Source: Aquabacterium olei (GTDB lineage Bacteria; Pseudomonadota; Gammaproteobacteria; Burkholderiales; Burkholderiaceae_C). Taken from it: 64,000 nucleotides of DNA. This document shows positions 28,023 through 37,300 of this stretch, piece by piece. A program made the position numbers and the translations under genes. Within the stretch, counting starts at the first letter, position 1, and every line of letters begins with the position of its first letter. Below the pieces are notes generated by a model. That model worked only from the letters and a program-made list of their open reading frames with translations, was not told where the DNA came from and did no database searches. Location: positions 1,364,001-1,428,000 of the forward strand of contig NZ_CP029210.1 of assembly GCF_003100395.1 (NCBI RefSeq), read 5' to 3'.

Positions 28023-28058
28023 CGCCCCTTGGGGGGTAACCCCAGGGGGCGTTTTTTT
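28023..28058 (+). terminator. Terminator hairpin between urtA and urtB
   Basis: A 12-bp stem (CGCCCCTTGGGG with CCCCAGGGGGCG, one G-T pair, loop GGTAA) is followed by seven T. It lies 66 bases after the urtA stop and 16 bases before the urtB start. It probably acts as a leaky terminator inside the operon, so that urtA transcript is in excess. Confidence 0.85.
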
Positions 28059-28073
28059 GCCGCCGACAACGAC

Positions 28074-29714
28074 ATGACTGGAATGCCTGTGAAGACACCA
28101 GACGCCGCATCGACCTGCCGTCGCCCCAGCCTGACCCGCTGGCTGAGCGCCGCCCTGATGGCCGCCTTGCTGGGCTGCCAGAGTGCCCACGCGCTGACCC
28201 CTGACGAGGCCTACGCCGTGGCCGCTGGAGACAACGATGCGCGCATTGCCGCCCTGCAGCTGCTGGTGGTGAAGAACGACCCGGGCCTGCCCGCCTTTCT
28301 GGAGGCGCTGGCCGCCGACAGTGTGAAGGTGGCCGGCAACCGCGCCTACATCGTCGAGGGCGACACCGCCCGCGAAGCCGCATCGGGCCAGCCCGCGAAG
28401 CTGCCCGACGACGCCGAGGACGTGGTCAACAACAACCGGATGTCCAGCGAGATCGAGGCGGCCCTGGCCGCGGGCAAGCTCAGCTCAACGGATCCGGCCG
28501 AGCGGGCGAGTGCCATCGAGGCCCTGAGCAACGCGGCCGATGAATCGAAGCTGGCCGTGATCGACAAGGCCCTGGCCAGCGAGCAAGATGCCCGTCTGAA
28601 GGCGCAACTGGAGATGGTGCGCGCGAAGGCGCTGTTGACGGCCACTGACGCTGCGCGCCGCATTGAGGCTGCACGTGCATTGGGCGAGCGCGCCAGCCCC
28701 GAGGCCCGCGCGCTGCTGATGGAGCGCCTGGCCGATGGTGGCGAAACCGATGCCGCCGTGCGCGGTGCGCTGCAAGCCGAACTGGACGCCATCAACCGCA
28801 AGCTGGCCTGGGGCGAGTACGCCGGTGTGCTGTTCACCGGCGTCAGCCTGGGCTCCATCCTGCTGCTGGCAGCGCTGGGCTTGGCCATCACCTACGGGCT
28901 GATGGGCGTGATCAACATGGCGCACGGCGAGCTGATGATGATCGGCGCCTACGCCACGTTCGTCATTCAGAACCTGTTCCGGCAGCACCTGCCGCAGTTC
29001 TTTGACTGGTACATCCTGCTGGCCGTGCCGGCGTCCTTCCTGGCTGCAGCTGCGGTCGGGGCGGTGCTCGAGCGCGGCGTGTTCCGCTTCCTGTATGGCC
29101 GCCCGCTCGAGACCCTGCTGGCGTCCTGGGGCATCAGCCTCATCCTGATGCAGGCGGTGCGGTCGGTGTTCGGCGCGCAGAACGTGCAGGTCGAGAACCC
29201 CAACTGGATGTCGGGCGGCTTCGAGGTGTTGAGCAACCTGACCTTGCCCTACAACCGCCTGGCCATCATCGCGTTTGCCGGCCTGGTGCTGCTCGGCATC
29301 ACGCTGCTGATCGCGAAGACCCGACTTGGCCTGTTCGTGCGCAGCGTCACCCAGAACCGCCCGATGGCCTCGTGCGTCGGCGTCAACACCGCGAAGGTCG
29401 ACACGATGGCGTTCTCGCTGGGTGCGGGGATTGCGGGCCTGGCCGGGTGTGCGCTTTCGCAGATCGGCAACGTGGGACCCGACCTCGGGCAGAACTACAT
29501 CGTCGATTCGTTCATGGTGGTGGTGACCGGCGGGGTGGGCCAACTGGCGGGCACCGTGTATGCAGCCATGGGCCTGGGCATGGTGAACAAGCTGCTGGAA
29601 GGCTGGTCCGGTGCCGTGCTGGCGAAGATCATGGTGCTGGTCATCGTGGTGATCTTCATCCAGAAGCGTCCGCAAGGACTGTTCGCCATGAAGGGCCGCA
29701 GCGCCGAAGCCTGA
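28074..29714 (+). CDS. urtB: Urea ABC transporter permease UrtB
   Basis: A 546-residue permease. Like UrtB in general it has an extra N-terminal half: a signal-like helix (SLTRWLSAALMAALLGCQSAHA) and a soluble, helical, Ala-rich domain of about 200 residues, before the LivH-type membrane domain (about 250-540) that starts LFTGVSLGSILLLAALGLAITYGLMGVINMAHGELMMIGAYATF. The conserved INMAHGE motif and GGVGQLAGTVYAA support the assignment. The start at 28074 is chosen over an earlier in-frame codon that would lie within the terminator hairpin; 28083 is also possible. Confidence 0.94.
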   Translation: MTGMPVKTPDAASTCRRPSLTRWLSAALMAALLGCQSAHALTPDEAYAVAAGDNDARIAALQLLVVKNDPGLPAFLEALAADSVKVAGNRAYIVEGDTAREAASGQPAKLPDDAEDVVNNNRMSSEIEAALAAGKLSSTDPAERASAIEALSNAADESKLAVIDKALASEQDARLKAQLEMVRAKALLTATDAARRIEAARALGERASPEARALLMERLADGGETDAAVRGALQAELDAINRKLAWGEYAGVLFTGVSLGSILLLAALGLAITYGLMGVINMAHGELMMIGAYATFVIQNLFRQHLPQFFDWYILLAVPASFLAAAAVGAVLERGVFRFLYGRPLETLLASWGISLILMQAVRSVFGAQNVQVENPNWMSGGFEVLSNLTLPYNRLAIIAFAGLVLLGITLLIAKTRLGLFVRSVTQNRPMASCVGVNTAKVDTMAFSLGAGIAGLAGCALSQIGNVGPDLGQNYIVDSFMVVVTGGVGQLAGTVYAAMGLGMVNKLLEGWSGAVLAKIMVLVIVVIFIQKRPQGLFAMKGRSAEA

Positions 29715-29724
29715 GGAGAAAACA

Positions 29725-30864
29725 ATGAGTGCAGTGATGACTTCCCCTTTGCCTGCGGCCGGTGTTGCGGTGCCCCGCAGCGCGCTGGGCCCCAAGGGCT
29801 GGACCGCCCTGATGGCCGCCGTGATCACGGTGGTCGTGCTGGCCCCGGTGCTCAACATGCTGGTGCCGGCCGGCTCGGCCTTCCACCTGTCGGACTACGC
29901 GGTCGCTCTGATCGGCAAGATCATGTGCTACGCCATCTGCGCGCTGGCCATGGACCTGATCTGGGGCTACACCGGCATCCTGTCGCTGGGCCACGGGCTG
30001 TTCTTTGCGCTGGGCGGCTACGGCATGGGCATGTACCTGATGCGCCAGATCGGCCGTGACGGCAGCTATGGCGCCGACATCCCGGACTTCATGGTCTTCC
30101 TGGACTGGAAGACGGTGCCCTGGCACTGGACGCTGAGCGAAAGCTTCATCGGGCAGATGCTGCTGGTGGTGCTGGTGCCGGGCCTGCTGGCCTTCGTGTT
30201 CGGCTTCTTCGCGTTCCGCAGCCGCATCAAGGGTGTGTATTTCTCGATCATCACGCAGGCGATGACGTTCGCGGCCATGCTGCTGTTCTTCCGCAATGAA
30301 ACGGGTTTCGGCGGCAACAACGGCTTCACCGACTTCAAGCGCATCCTCGACGTCCCGCTGGCGCAGCCGTCCACCCGCATGGTGCTGTTCGTCCTCACCG
30401 GCCTGACGCTGATCGGCTTCTACCTGATGGCCCGCTGGCTGGTGAACACCAAGTTCGGCCGGGTGCTCCAGGCCATCCGCGATGCCGAGAACCGCGTCAT
30501 GTTCTGCGGCTACAACCCGCTGGCCTACAAGCTCACCATCTGGACGATCTCGGCCGTGATGTGCGCCATTGCCGGTGCGCTGTATGTGCCCCAGGTCGGC
30601 ATCATCAACCCCAGCGAGATGTCCGCGGCGGCCTCCATCGAGATCGCGATCTGGACCGCGGTGGGGGGGCGTGCCACGCTGATCGGCCCGATCATCGGCG
30701 CCTTCTTCGTCAACGGGGCCAAAAGCTGGTTCACCGTGGCCTTCCCCGAGTTCTGGCTGTATTTCCTGGGGCTGCTCTTCGTGGTGGTGACCCTGTTCCT
30801 GCCGCACGGCATCGTCGGCGGCGTCAAGAAGCTGTTCAACAAGCAAGCAGAGGTGAAGGCATGA
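29725..30864 (+). CDS. urtC: Urea ABC transporter permease UrtC
   Basis: A 379-residue LivM-type permease with about nine to ten hydrophobic segments. Diagnostic text includes ALAMDLIWGYTGILSLGHGLFFALGGYGMGMYLMRQIG, NETGFGGNNGFTDFKRILD and WTAVGGRATLIGPIIGAFFVNGAKSWFT, the UrtC version of the permease motif. It pairs with UrtB to form the membrane channel for urea. GAGGAG is just upstream; the stop overlaps the urtD start by 4 bases (ATGA). Confidence 0.95.
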   Translation: MSAVMTSPLPAAGVAVPRSALGPKGWTALMAAVITVVVLAPVLNMLVPAGSAFHLSDYAVALIGKIMCYAICALAMDLIWGYTGILSLGHGLFFALGGYGMGMYLMRQIGRDGSYGADIPDFMVFLDWKTVPWHWTLSESFIGQMLLVVLVPGLLAFVFGFFAFRSRIKGVYFSIITQAMTFAAMLLFFRNETGFGGNNGFTDFKRILDVPLAQPSTRMVLFVLTGLTLIGFYLMARWLVNTKFGRVLQAIRDAENRVMFCGYNPLAYKLTIWTISAVMCAIAGALYVPQVGIINPSEMSAAASIEIAIWTAVGGRATLIGPIIGAFFVNGAKSWFTVAFPEFWLYFLGLLFVVVTLFLPHGIVGGVKKLFNKQAEVKA

Positions 30865-31760
30865 CCCCGGATCTGATGGAAGCGGGCACGCAGGCCCTGG
30901 CACGTGCTTACAAGACGCCCACCAATGCCGGCGAGTCAGGTGGCCGCGAGGCGAGCTACGGCCGCGTGGTGGACGATCCGGATCAGGTTGACCTGGCTCA
31001 CGGGTCGATCCTGTATCTCGACGACATCGAGGTGAGCTTCGACGGCTTCAAGGCTCTCAACAAGCTGAGCCTGGACATTGCCGTGGGCGAGATGCGCTGC
31101 ATCATCGGGCCCAACGGGGCGGGCAAGACCACGATGATGGACGTGATCACCGGGAAGACGCGGCCCGACAGCGGCACGGCCTTCTTCGGCTCGACCATCG
31201 ACCTGTTGAAGAAGCGCGAGAACGAGATCGCTCAGATCGGCATTGGCCGCAAGTTTCAGAAGCCCACGGTGTTCGAGCACCTGAGCGTGTTCGAAAACCT
31301 CGAGTTGGCGCTGAAGGCCGATCGCGGCCCGCGCGCCTCGGTGTTCTTCAAGCTGGGCAGCGAACAGCTGGACCGCATTGCCGCCATGCTGCAGCTCATC
31401 CACCTGAAGAGCCAGGCTCAGCGTACCGCCGGCCTGCTGTCGCACGGCCAGAAACAGTGGCTGGAGATCGGCATGCTGCTGATGCAGGACCCCAAGCTGT
31501 TGCTGCTCGATGAGCCCGTGGCCGGCATGACCGATGAAGAAACCGAGCGCACCGCCGAACTCTTCCTCTCGCTGGAAGGGGCCCATTCGCTGGTGGTGGT
31601 CGAGCACGACATGAAGTTCATCCACGAGCTCACCACGCAGGGCGCGACTGCCGGCAAGAAAAAGGTGACGGTGCTGCATGAGGGCAGCGTGCTGGCCGAA
31701 GGCACGCTCGCCGAGGTGCAGGCCAACGACAAGGTCGTCGAGGTCTACCTCGGACGCTGA
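30861..31760 (+). CDS. urtD: Urea ABC transporter ATP-binding protein UrtD
   Basis: A 299-residue ABC ATPase of the LivG class: Walker A GPNGAGKTT, Q-loop region IGRKFQKPTVFEHLSVFENLELALK, signature LLSHGQKQWLEIGMLL, Walker B LLLLDEPVAGMTDEE and the switch His in VVVEHDM. The signature LSHGQ replaces LSGGQ, as is usual for UrtD. A leader of about 45 residues precedes the nucleotide-binding domain, longer than in many homologues. It starts within the stop of urtC and is followed by urtE after 15 bases. Confidence 0.95.
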   Translation: MTPDLMEAGTQALARAYKTPTNAGESGGREASYGRVVDDPDQVDLAHGSILYLDDIEVSFDGFKALNKLSLDIAVGEMRCIIGPNGAGKTTMMDVITGKTRPDSGTAFFGSTIDLLKKRENEIAQIGIGRKFQKPTVFEHLSVFENLELALKADRGPRASVFFKLGSEQLDRIAAMLQLIHLKSQAQRTAGLLSHGQKQWLEIGMLLMQDPKLLLLDEPVAGMTDEETERTAELFLSLEGAHSLVVVEHDMKFIHELTTQGATAGKKKVTVLHEGSVLAEGTLAEVQANDKVVEVYLGR

Positions 31761-31775
31761 TCAGGAGAGAACGAC

Positions 31776-32480
31776 ATGCTGAAGATCGAAGCCGTCAACC
31801 AGTATTACGGTGGCTCGCACATCCTGCGCGGGCTGGATTTCGAGGCGAAGGTGGGCGAGGTGACCGTCATCCTGGGCCGCAACGGCGTGGGCAAGACCAC
31901 GCTGCTCAAGAGCCTGATGGGCCTGGTGCAGATCAAGTCGGGCAGCATCACGCTGGATGGTCAGGCGATCGACCGCCTCAAGCCCTATGAGCGAGTGCGA
32001 CTGGGCGTGGGGTATGTGCCCCAGGGCCGCGAGATCTTCGGGCGCCTCACGGTGGCCGAGAACCTGCAGATGGGCCTGGCGAGCAAGCCCGGCAGCACGC
32101 CGCTGCCCGAGCAACTGTTCGAGCTGTTTCCGGTGCTCCAGCAGATGCTGCACCGCCGCGGGGGCGACCTGTCGGGCGGGCAGCAGCAGCAACTGGCGAT
32201 TGCCCGCGCGCTGGCTGCGGGCCCCAAGCTGCTGATCCTGGATGAGCCGACCGAGGGTATCCAGCCCAGCATCATCAAGGACATCGGGCGGGCCATCCGC
32301 AAGCTGGCCGATGAAGGGCTGAACGGCCAGCGCATGGCCATCGTGCTGGTCGAGCAGTTCTACGACTTCGCCGCAGAACTGGCCGACCAGTACCTGGTGA
32401 TGGAACGCGGCGAAGTGATCCGCCGTGGTCGGGGCGCCGACATGGAAGCCGACGGCGTGCGCCAGCTGATGTCGATCTGA
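31776..32480 (+). CDS. urtE: Urea ABC transporter ATP-binding protein UrtE
   Basis: A 234-residue LivF-class ABC ATPase: Walker A GRNGVGKTTLLKSLMG, Q-loop VPQGREIFGRLTVAENLQMG, signature LSGGQQQQLAIARAL, Walker B LLILDEPTEGIQPSI and the switch His replaced by Gln (VLVEQFYDFA), normal for LivF/UrtE. RBS AGGAGA precedes the ATG. It closes urtABCDE; the next gene converges with 17 bases between stops, so the urea operon has no room for ureD behind urtE, where it often sits in this order. Confidence 0.95.
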   Translation: MLKIEAVNQYYGGSHILRGLDFEAKVGEVTVILGRNGVGKTTLLKSLMGLVQIKSGSITLDGQAIDRLKPYERVRLGVGYVPQGREIFGRLTVAENLQMGLASKPGSTPLPEQLFELFPVLQQMLHRRGGDLSGGQQQQLAIARALAAGPKLLILDEPTEGIQPSIIKDIGRAIRKLADEGLNGQRMAIVLVEQFYDFAAELADQYLVMERGEVIRRGRGADMEADGVRQLMSI

Positions 32481-32497
32481 GGCGGCCGCAGGGCCAA

Positions 32498-33148
32498 TCA
32501 GGCCTTGCGCAGCCGCTTGCCCAGGTTGGTGATGGCCGCGTGCAGTTCCTTGAAGCTCACGGGCTTCACGAAGAACGCATCGGCACCGCGCTCGAGTCCG
32601 GCGATGCGGTCGTCGGTGCGACCATGGGCTGACACGATGATGACACCGCAGCCGTTTTCCTGGCGGAAGCGGGCGGTGAGGTCGAGCCCGTTTTCCTGCG
32701 TGCCCAGTTCGATGTCGACCACCAGGATGTCGGCCGCGCCACGGGCCCATTCGTCGGCCAGTTCGTAGCCGTTGCGCACGCCCACCGCGTGGTGCCCGAA
32801 CTGGTTCAGGCTGCGGGTCATCAGCTGGCGCAGCAGATCCTGGTCTTCAACGACGATCACGCGCAGCGGGCGAGCCACGTCAATGAGGGGGGCGCCTCCC
32901 TCCAGGGGCTGAGGCGCCATGACGGCGCGCACCAGCTCGGCGACCGAATCGACGGCCATCTGGCGCATCACTTCGGCGCGGTGGACCTTCACGGTGTGCA
33001 CCGTGATGTCCAGCCGCTCGGCAATTTCCTTGTTCGTCAGCCCTTCGACGACCAGCTCGCAGACCTGCATCTGGCGTGGGGTGAGCGACTGCAGACGTCC
33101 GATGACGGTGTTGTGGGCCTGTTCGGGCAGAGGAGTGGGCGCGTTCAT
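32498..33148 (-). CDS. Response regulator with inverted order (LuxR HTH then receiver)
   Basis: A 216-residue protein whose domains stand in the reverse of the usual NarL order. Residues 20-77 are a LuxR/GerE helix-turn-helix (LTPRQMQVCELVVEGLTNKEIAERLDITVHTVKVHRAEVMRQM). After a linker, 95-212 form a receiver (VIVVEDQDLLRQLMTRSL) with phospho-acceptor Asp145 (ILVVDIELG), Thr/Ser position in VSAHG and Lys195 (FFVKPVSFKELHAAI). The receiver itself resembles FixJ/CheY types. It converges on urtE, and its promoter region is shared with the divergent FKBP gene. The ATG at 33148 is used; an in-frame TTG five codons upstream is possible. The kinase partner is not obvious; the permease-kinase at 18854 is one candidate. 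Confidence 0.85.
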   Translation of the reverse strand: MNAPTPLPEQAHNTVIGRLQSLTPRQMQVCELVVEGLTNKEIAERLDITVHTVKVHRAEVMRQMAVDSVAELVRAVMAPQPLEGGAPLIDVARPLRVIVVEDQDLLRQLMTRSLNQFGHHAVGVRNGYELADEWARGAADILVVDIELGTQENGLDLTARFRQENGCGVIIVSAHGRTDDRIAGLERGADAFFVKPVSFKELHAAITNLGKRLRKA

Positions 33149-33261
33149 GAGGGACGGTTCCAACTCGCGGGTCTCGGGCGGGTCCCCGAATAAACCTGAG
33201 TCGGCTGAGGCCTGAGCTGGAAAGGTAGACTGCAGTCCCCTATCTTAACGACACATTCACC

Positions 33262-33612
33262 ATGCCCATCACCACTGCATCCGGCCTGCAATTCGAAGAC
33301 ACCGTCGTGGGCGACGGGGCCGAAGCGAAGGCTGGCAACCACGTTTCCGTGCACTACACGGGCTGGCTCTATCAGAACGGCGTTCAGGGCGCCAAGTTCG
33401 ACTCCAGCAAGGACCGCGGCCAGCCGTTCGTGTTCCCGCTGGGCGCTGGGCACGTCATCCGCGGCTGGGACGAGGGTGTGCAGGGCATGAAGGTGGGCGG
33501 CACCCGCGTGCTGGTGATCCCGGCCGAGCTGGGCTACGGTGCGCGCGGTGCGGGCGGCGTGATCCCCCCGAACGCCACGCTGAAGTTCGAAGTCGAACTG
33601 CTGGGCGTCTGA
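33262..33612 (+). CDS. FKBP-type peptidyl-prolyl cis-trans isomerase
   Basis: A 116-residue single-domain FKBP without a signal peptide, so probably cytoplasmic. The motifs GNHVSVHYTGWLYQNG, GAKFDSSKDRGQPFVFPLGAGHVIRGWDEGVQGMKVGGTRVLVIPAELGYGARGAGGVIPPNATLKFEVELLGV cover the whole FK506-binding fold with the conserved active-site aromatic residues. It catalyses proline isomerisation in folding proteins. The DUF1841 gene follows 6 bases later and may be co-transcribed. Confidence 0.93.
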   Translation: MPITTASGLQFEDTVVGDGAEAKAGNHVSVHYTGWLYQNGVQGAKFDSSKDRGQPFVFPLGAGHVIRGWDEGVQGMKVGGTRVLVIPAELGYGARGAGGVIPPNATLKFEVELLGV

Positions 33613-33618
33613 CGCAGC

Positions 33619-34050
33619 ATGTTTGCCCCCAGTCAGGAGCAGGTGCGCCGCTTCTTCTGTGAGGCCTGGTCCAAGCACCAGGCCGGAATGCCGCTGACCC
33701 CGCTGGAGGCCCAGGCGGCCGACTGGATCGCCGAACACCCGGAGTACCACCCGGACCTGGGCGATGTGGATGCGGCCATTGCAGCGCAGTACAGCGTGGA
33801 GGACGGGCGAACCAATCCCTTTCTCCACCTGTCGATGCATCTGTCGCTGACCGAGCAGGTGAGCATCGACCAGCCGCGTGGCATCAAGGCGGCGGTGAGC
33901 AAACTGGCGGAACGCCGTGGCTCGCTGCACGCAGCCCACCATGAGGCCATGGAAGCTCTGGGCGAGATGGTGTGGGCTTCTCAGCGCTCCGGCCAGCCTT
34001 TCGACGGTCAGGCCTACATCGATCGCATCCTGGCGCTCGCCACCCGCTGA
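33619..34050 (+). CDS. DUF1841 family protein
   Basis: A 143-residue soluble helical protein with the DUF1841 pattern: MFAPSQEQVRRFFCEAWSKHQAGMPLTPLEAQAADWIAEHPEYH in the first half, and NPFLHLSMHLSLTEQVSIDQPRGI, LHAAHHEAMEALGEMVWASQRSG in the second. Family members occur in beta- and gammaproteobacteria and have no known function. The conserved His-rich helices (HLSMHL, HAAHHEAME) could bind metal; this is only an impression. About 275 bases without a gene separate it from the adhesin gene. Confidence 0.85.
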   Translation: MFAPSQEQVRRFFCEAWSKHQAGMPLTPLEAQAADWIAEHPEYHPDLGDVDAAIAAQYSVEDGRTNPFLHLSMHLSLTEQVSIDQPRGIKAAVSKLAERRGSLHAAHHEAMEALGEMVWASQRSGQPFDGQAYIDRILALATR

Positions 34051-34326
34051 TCCCCTGGCGACGGCCGGCTCACGGTCGTCGGCGTCTCTTTCCCCGGCTG
34101 AACATCGGAAGCGCCTTGGCTGCCGGGTGCGGCCGCCGCATGGCCGGGTGGGCCCGCGGGGGCGGGGAGCCAAAATGGCCAATGTCGGCTGTGGATGTGA
34201 TCAAACTCACACCATTGGCTGATTTAGTTGGCGTTAGGCCTGCATGGCGGGGGGGCTGGCGGCCGCAAGAAACTGTTACACGAATCTACACTTGGAGGGT
34301 TCACGACCGATAAGTTGGGTTTCTTC

Positions 34327-37300
34327 ATGCCGATTCTTGCCATGTCCGCTGGTGTTGTCACTGCCGTGTGGGGTTCTGCCTTTGTCCGAACCCCCGATGG
34401 GAAGCTCACGCCGATCCGTGTGGGCGACAAGATGAAGGGCGGCGAGCAGATCGTCACGGAGGCGGACGGCATCGTTCAGATCTCGCCCCTGGACGGCACG
34501 ACGGTGACGGCGAAACCTGCGAAGCCGCAGGCGGTGGACGTGGATCGGGCGCTGGACGCACTGGAGAACCCCACCGATGAAGAGGCGCCAGCCGCAGGTC
34601 TGACCGGGGGCGCCGAGGGCGGTTTTCAGCCCGGGCTGCGTGTGGACCGCGTGGTGGAGTCGGTCGGCCCACAGTCGTTCGTCTATGGCACGGCGCGCGG
34701 GCCGGCTGAAACACCGATTGCCGTGACAGCGGACAACCGGCCGCTGTTTGCCGCAACGCTCGTCCAGCCCGAGACGCCTGCACCGTCGTTGTCGATCAAC
34801 TCGGTCTCGGTGGATGAGGCCCTAGGGACCGCGACCTTCGTGATCACGCTGGACCGGTCTTCTGGCCAGACCGTGACCGTGAACTGGGCGACTGCCGATG
34901 GCACGGCCCTGGCGGGTCAGGACTATGTGGCAGGAGCAGGCAACGTCGTTTTCCTGCCCGGCGAAACCAGCAAGACCATCACGGTCAGCATCCTGGACGA
35001 TGCCGCGTTCGAGCGCAGTGAGTCGTTCACCGTCGTGCTCAGCAACCCGGTGAATGCGGCGATCTCGGCTGGCACGGGCGTTGGAACCATTGTGGACGAT
35101 GGCTCGGGCACCGTGCCGGAAGGGATCACACCGGATGACGACACCCCGGTGGTGTCAGCCATCAGCAGTCCGACCGCGGCAGAGGGCGGCAATCTGGACT
35201 TCCAGGTGACGCTCAGTGGGCCGAGCGCGACGCCGACTTCGGTGACGCTGACGCTGGGCACGAGCGGCCTGGCGAACCCAGCCACGCTGGGCACCGACAC
35301 CGGCACACCGAGCGTGAGCTTCGACGGCGGCCAGACCTTCACGCCGATCACGGTGAACCCGGACGGCACGGCGACGATCACGGTGCCGGCGAACACGCCG
35401 GCTGATCGGGTGGTGGTGCGTGTGCCGGTGAGTCCCGACGCCATCAGCGAGCCGACCGAGGCGATCAAGCTGGGTGCTTCGACACCGAGCCAGGCGACCC
35501 CGGTGGAAGGCACGGGCACGATCACCGACGGGACGAGCCAGCCGACGCTGAGCATCAGCGGCCCGGCCGAGGTTAACGAGGCCGCCGGCACGGTGACCTA
35601 CACGGTGACGCTGTCGAACCCGAGCGCCAGCCCGGTGACGGTGAACTACGCGACGCAGGACGACACGGCCAAGGCTGGCAGCACGCCGACCGCAGGCGAC
35701 TACGCTGCGACCAGTGGCGTGCTGACCTTCGCCCCGAACGAGACGAGCAAGACCATCACGGTGGCCATCAACGACGATGGCACGTTCGAAGGCAGCGAGT
35801 CGTTCAGCGTGGTGTTGAGCAATGCCACGGGCGCGGTCATCGCGACTGGCACGGCGAACACAGCCATCAAGGACGACGGGACCGGCAGCGTGCCCGAGGG
35901 GCTCACGCCGGACGATGACACGCCCACGGTGGTGTCTGTCAGCAGTCCGACCGAGGCGGAAGGCGGCAACCTCGACTTCCAGGTCACGTTGAGCAACACG
36001 AGCTCGACGGACACCCAGGTCACCATCGCACCGGGCGCGCCTGCGGGCGCGACCAACGCCGCCACGCCTGGCGCCGACACCAGCGTGCCGCAGGTCAGTG
36101 TGGACGGCGGGCAGACATTCGGCCCGGTCACGCTGAACCCGGACGGCACGGCGACCTTCGTCGTCCCGGCGAACACCCCCGCCGACCAGGTCGTGGTGCG
36201 GGTGCCGGTCAACACCGATGCTGCCAGCGAGCCGATTGAAACCCTCACGCTTCAGGCTGGCACGCCGGCGCAGACGGTGCCTGCCGAAGGCACCGGCACG
36301 ATCACCGACACGACGGGGCAACCCACGCTGAGCATCAGCGGCCCGGCCGAGGTGAACGAGGCCGCCGGCACGGTGACCTACACGGTGACGCTGTCGAACC
36401 CGAGCGCCAGCCCGGTGACGGTGAACTACGCGACACAGGACGGCACGGCCAAGGCTGGCAGCACGCCGATGGCCGGCGACTACGCGGCCACCAGCGGCGT
36501 GCTGACCTTCGCCCCGAACGAGACGAGTAAGACCATCACGGTGGCCATCAACGATGACGGCACGTTCGAAGGCAGCGAGTCGTTCAGCGTGGTGCTGAGC
36601 AATGCAACAGGCGCCGTGATCACCACGAACACGGCCACCACCGCCATCCAGGACGATGGCACGGGCACCGTGCCCCCTGGCGTGACGCCCGATGACGACA
36701 CTCCGGTGGTGTCGAACATCAGCAGCCCGACGGCAGCTGAAGGCGGCAACCTGGACTTCCAGGTGACGCTGAGCGCGCCGAGCACGACACCGACGACAGT
36801 GACGCTGACCCTCGGCACGAGCGGCCTGACGAACCCGGCCACGCCGGGGACCGACACCGGCACACCGAGCGTGAGCTTCGACGGCGGCCAGACCTTCACG
36901 CCGATTACGGTGAACCCGGATGGCACGGCGACGATCACGGTGCCGGCCAACACCCCGGCCGACCAGGTGGTGGTGCGCGTGCCGGTGAACACCGACACGA
37001 CGAGTGAGCCGACCGAGGCGATCAAGCTGCAAGCCAGCACGCCGGGTCAGACCACGCCCACAGAAGCCACCGGCACGATCACCGACACAACGGGCCAGCC
37101 GACGCTGAGCATCAGCGGCCCGGCCGATGTCAATGAAGCGGCCGGCACGGTGACCTACACGGTGACGCTGTCGAACCCGAGCGCCAGCCCGGTGACGGTG
37201 AACTACGCGACGCAGGACGGCACGGCAAAGGCCGGCACGACGCCGACCAGTGGCGACTACGCGGCGACCAGCGGCGTACTGACGTTCGCGCCCAACGAGA

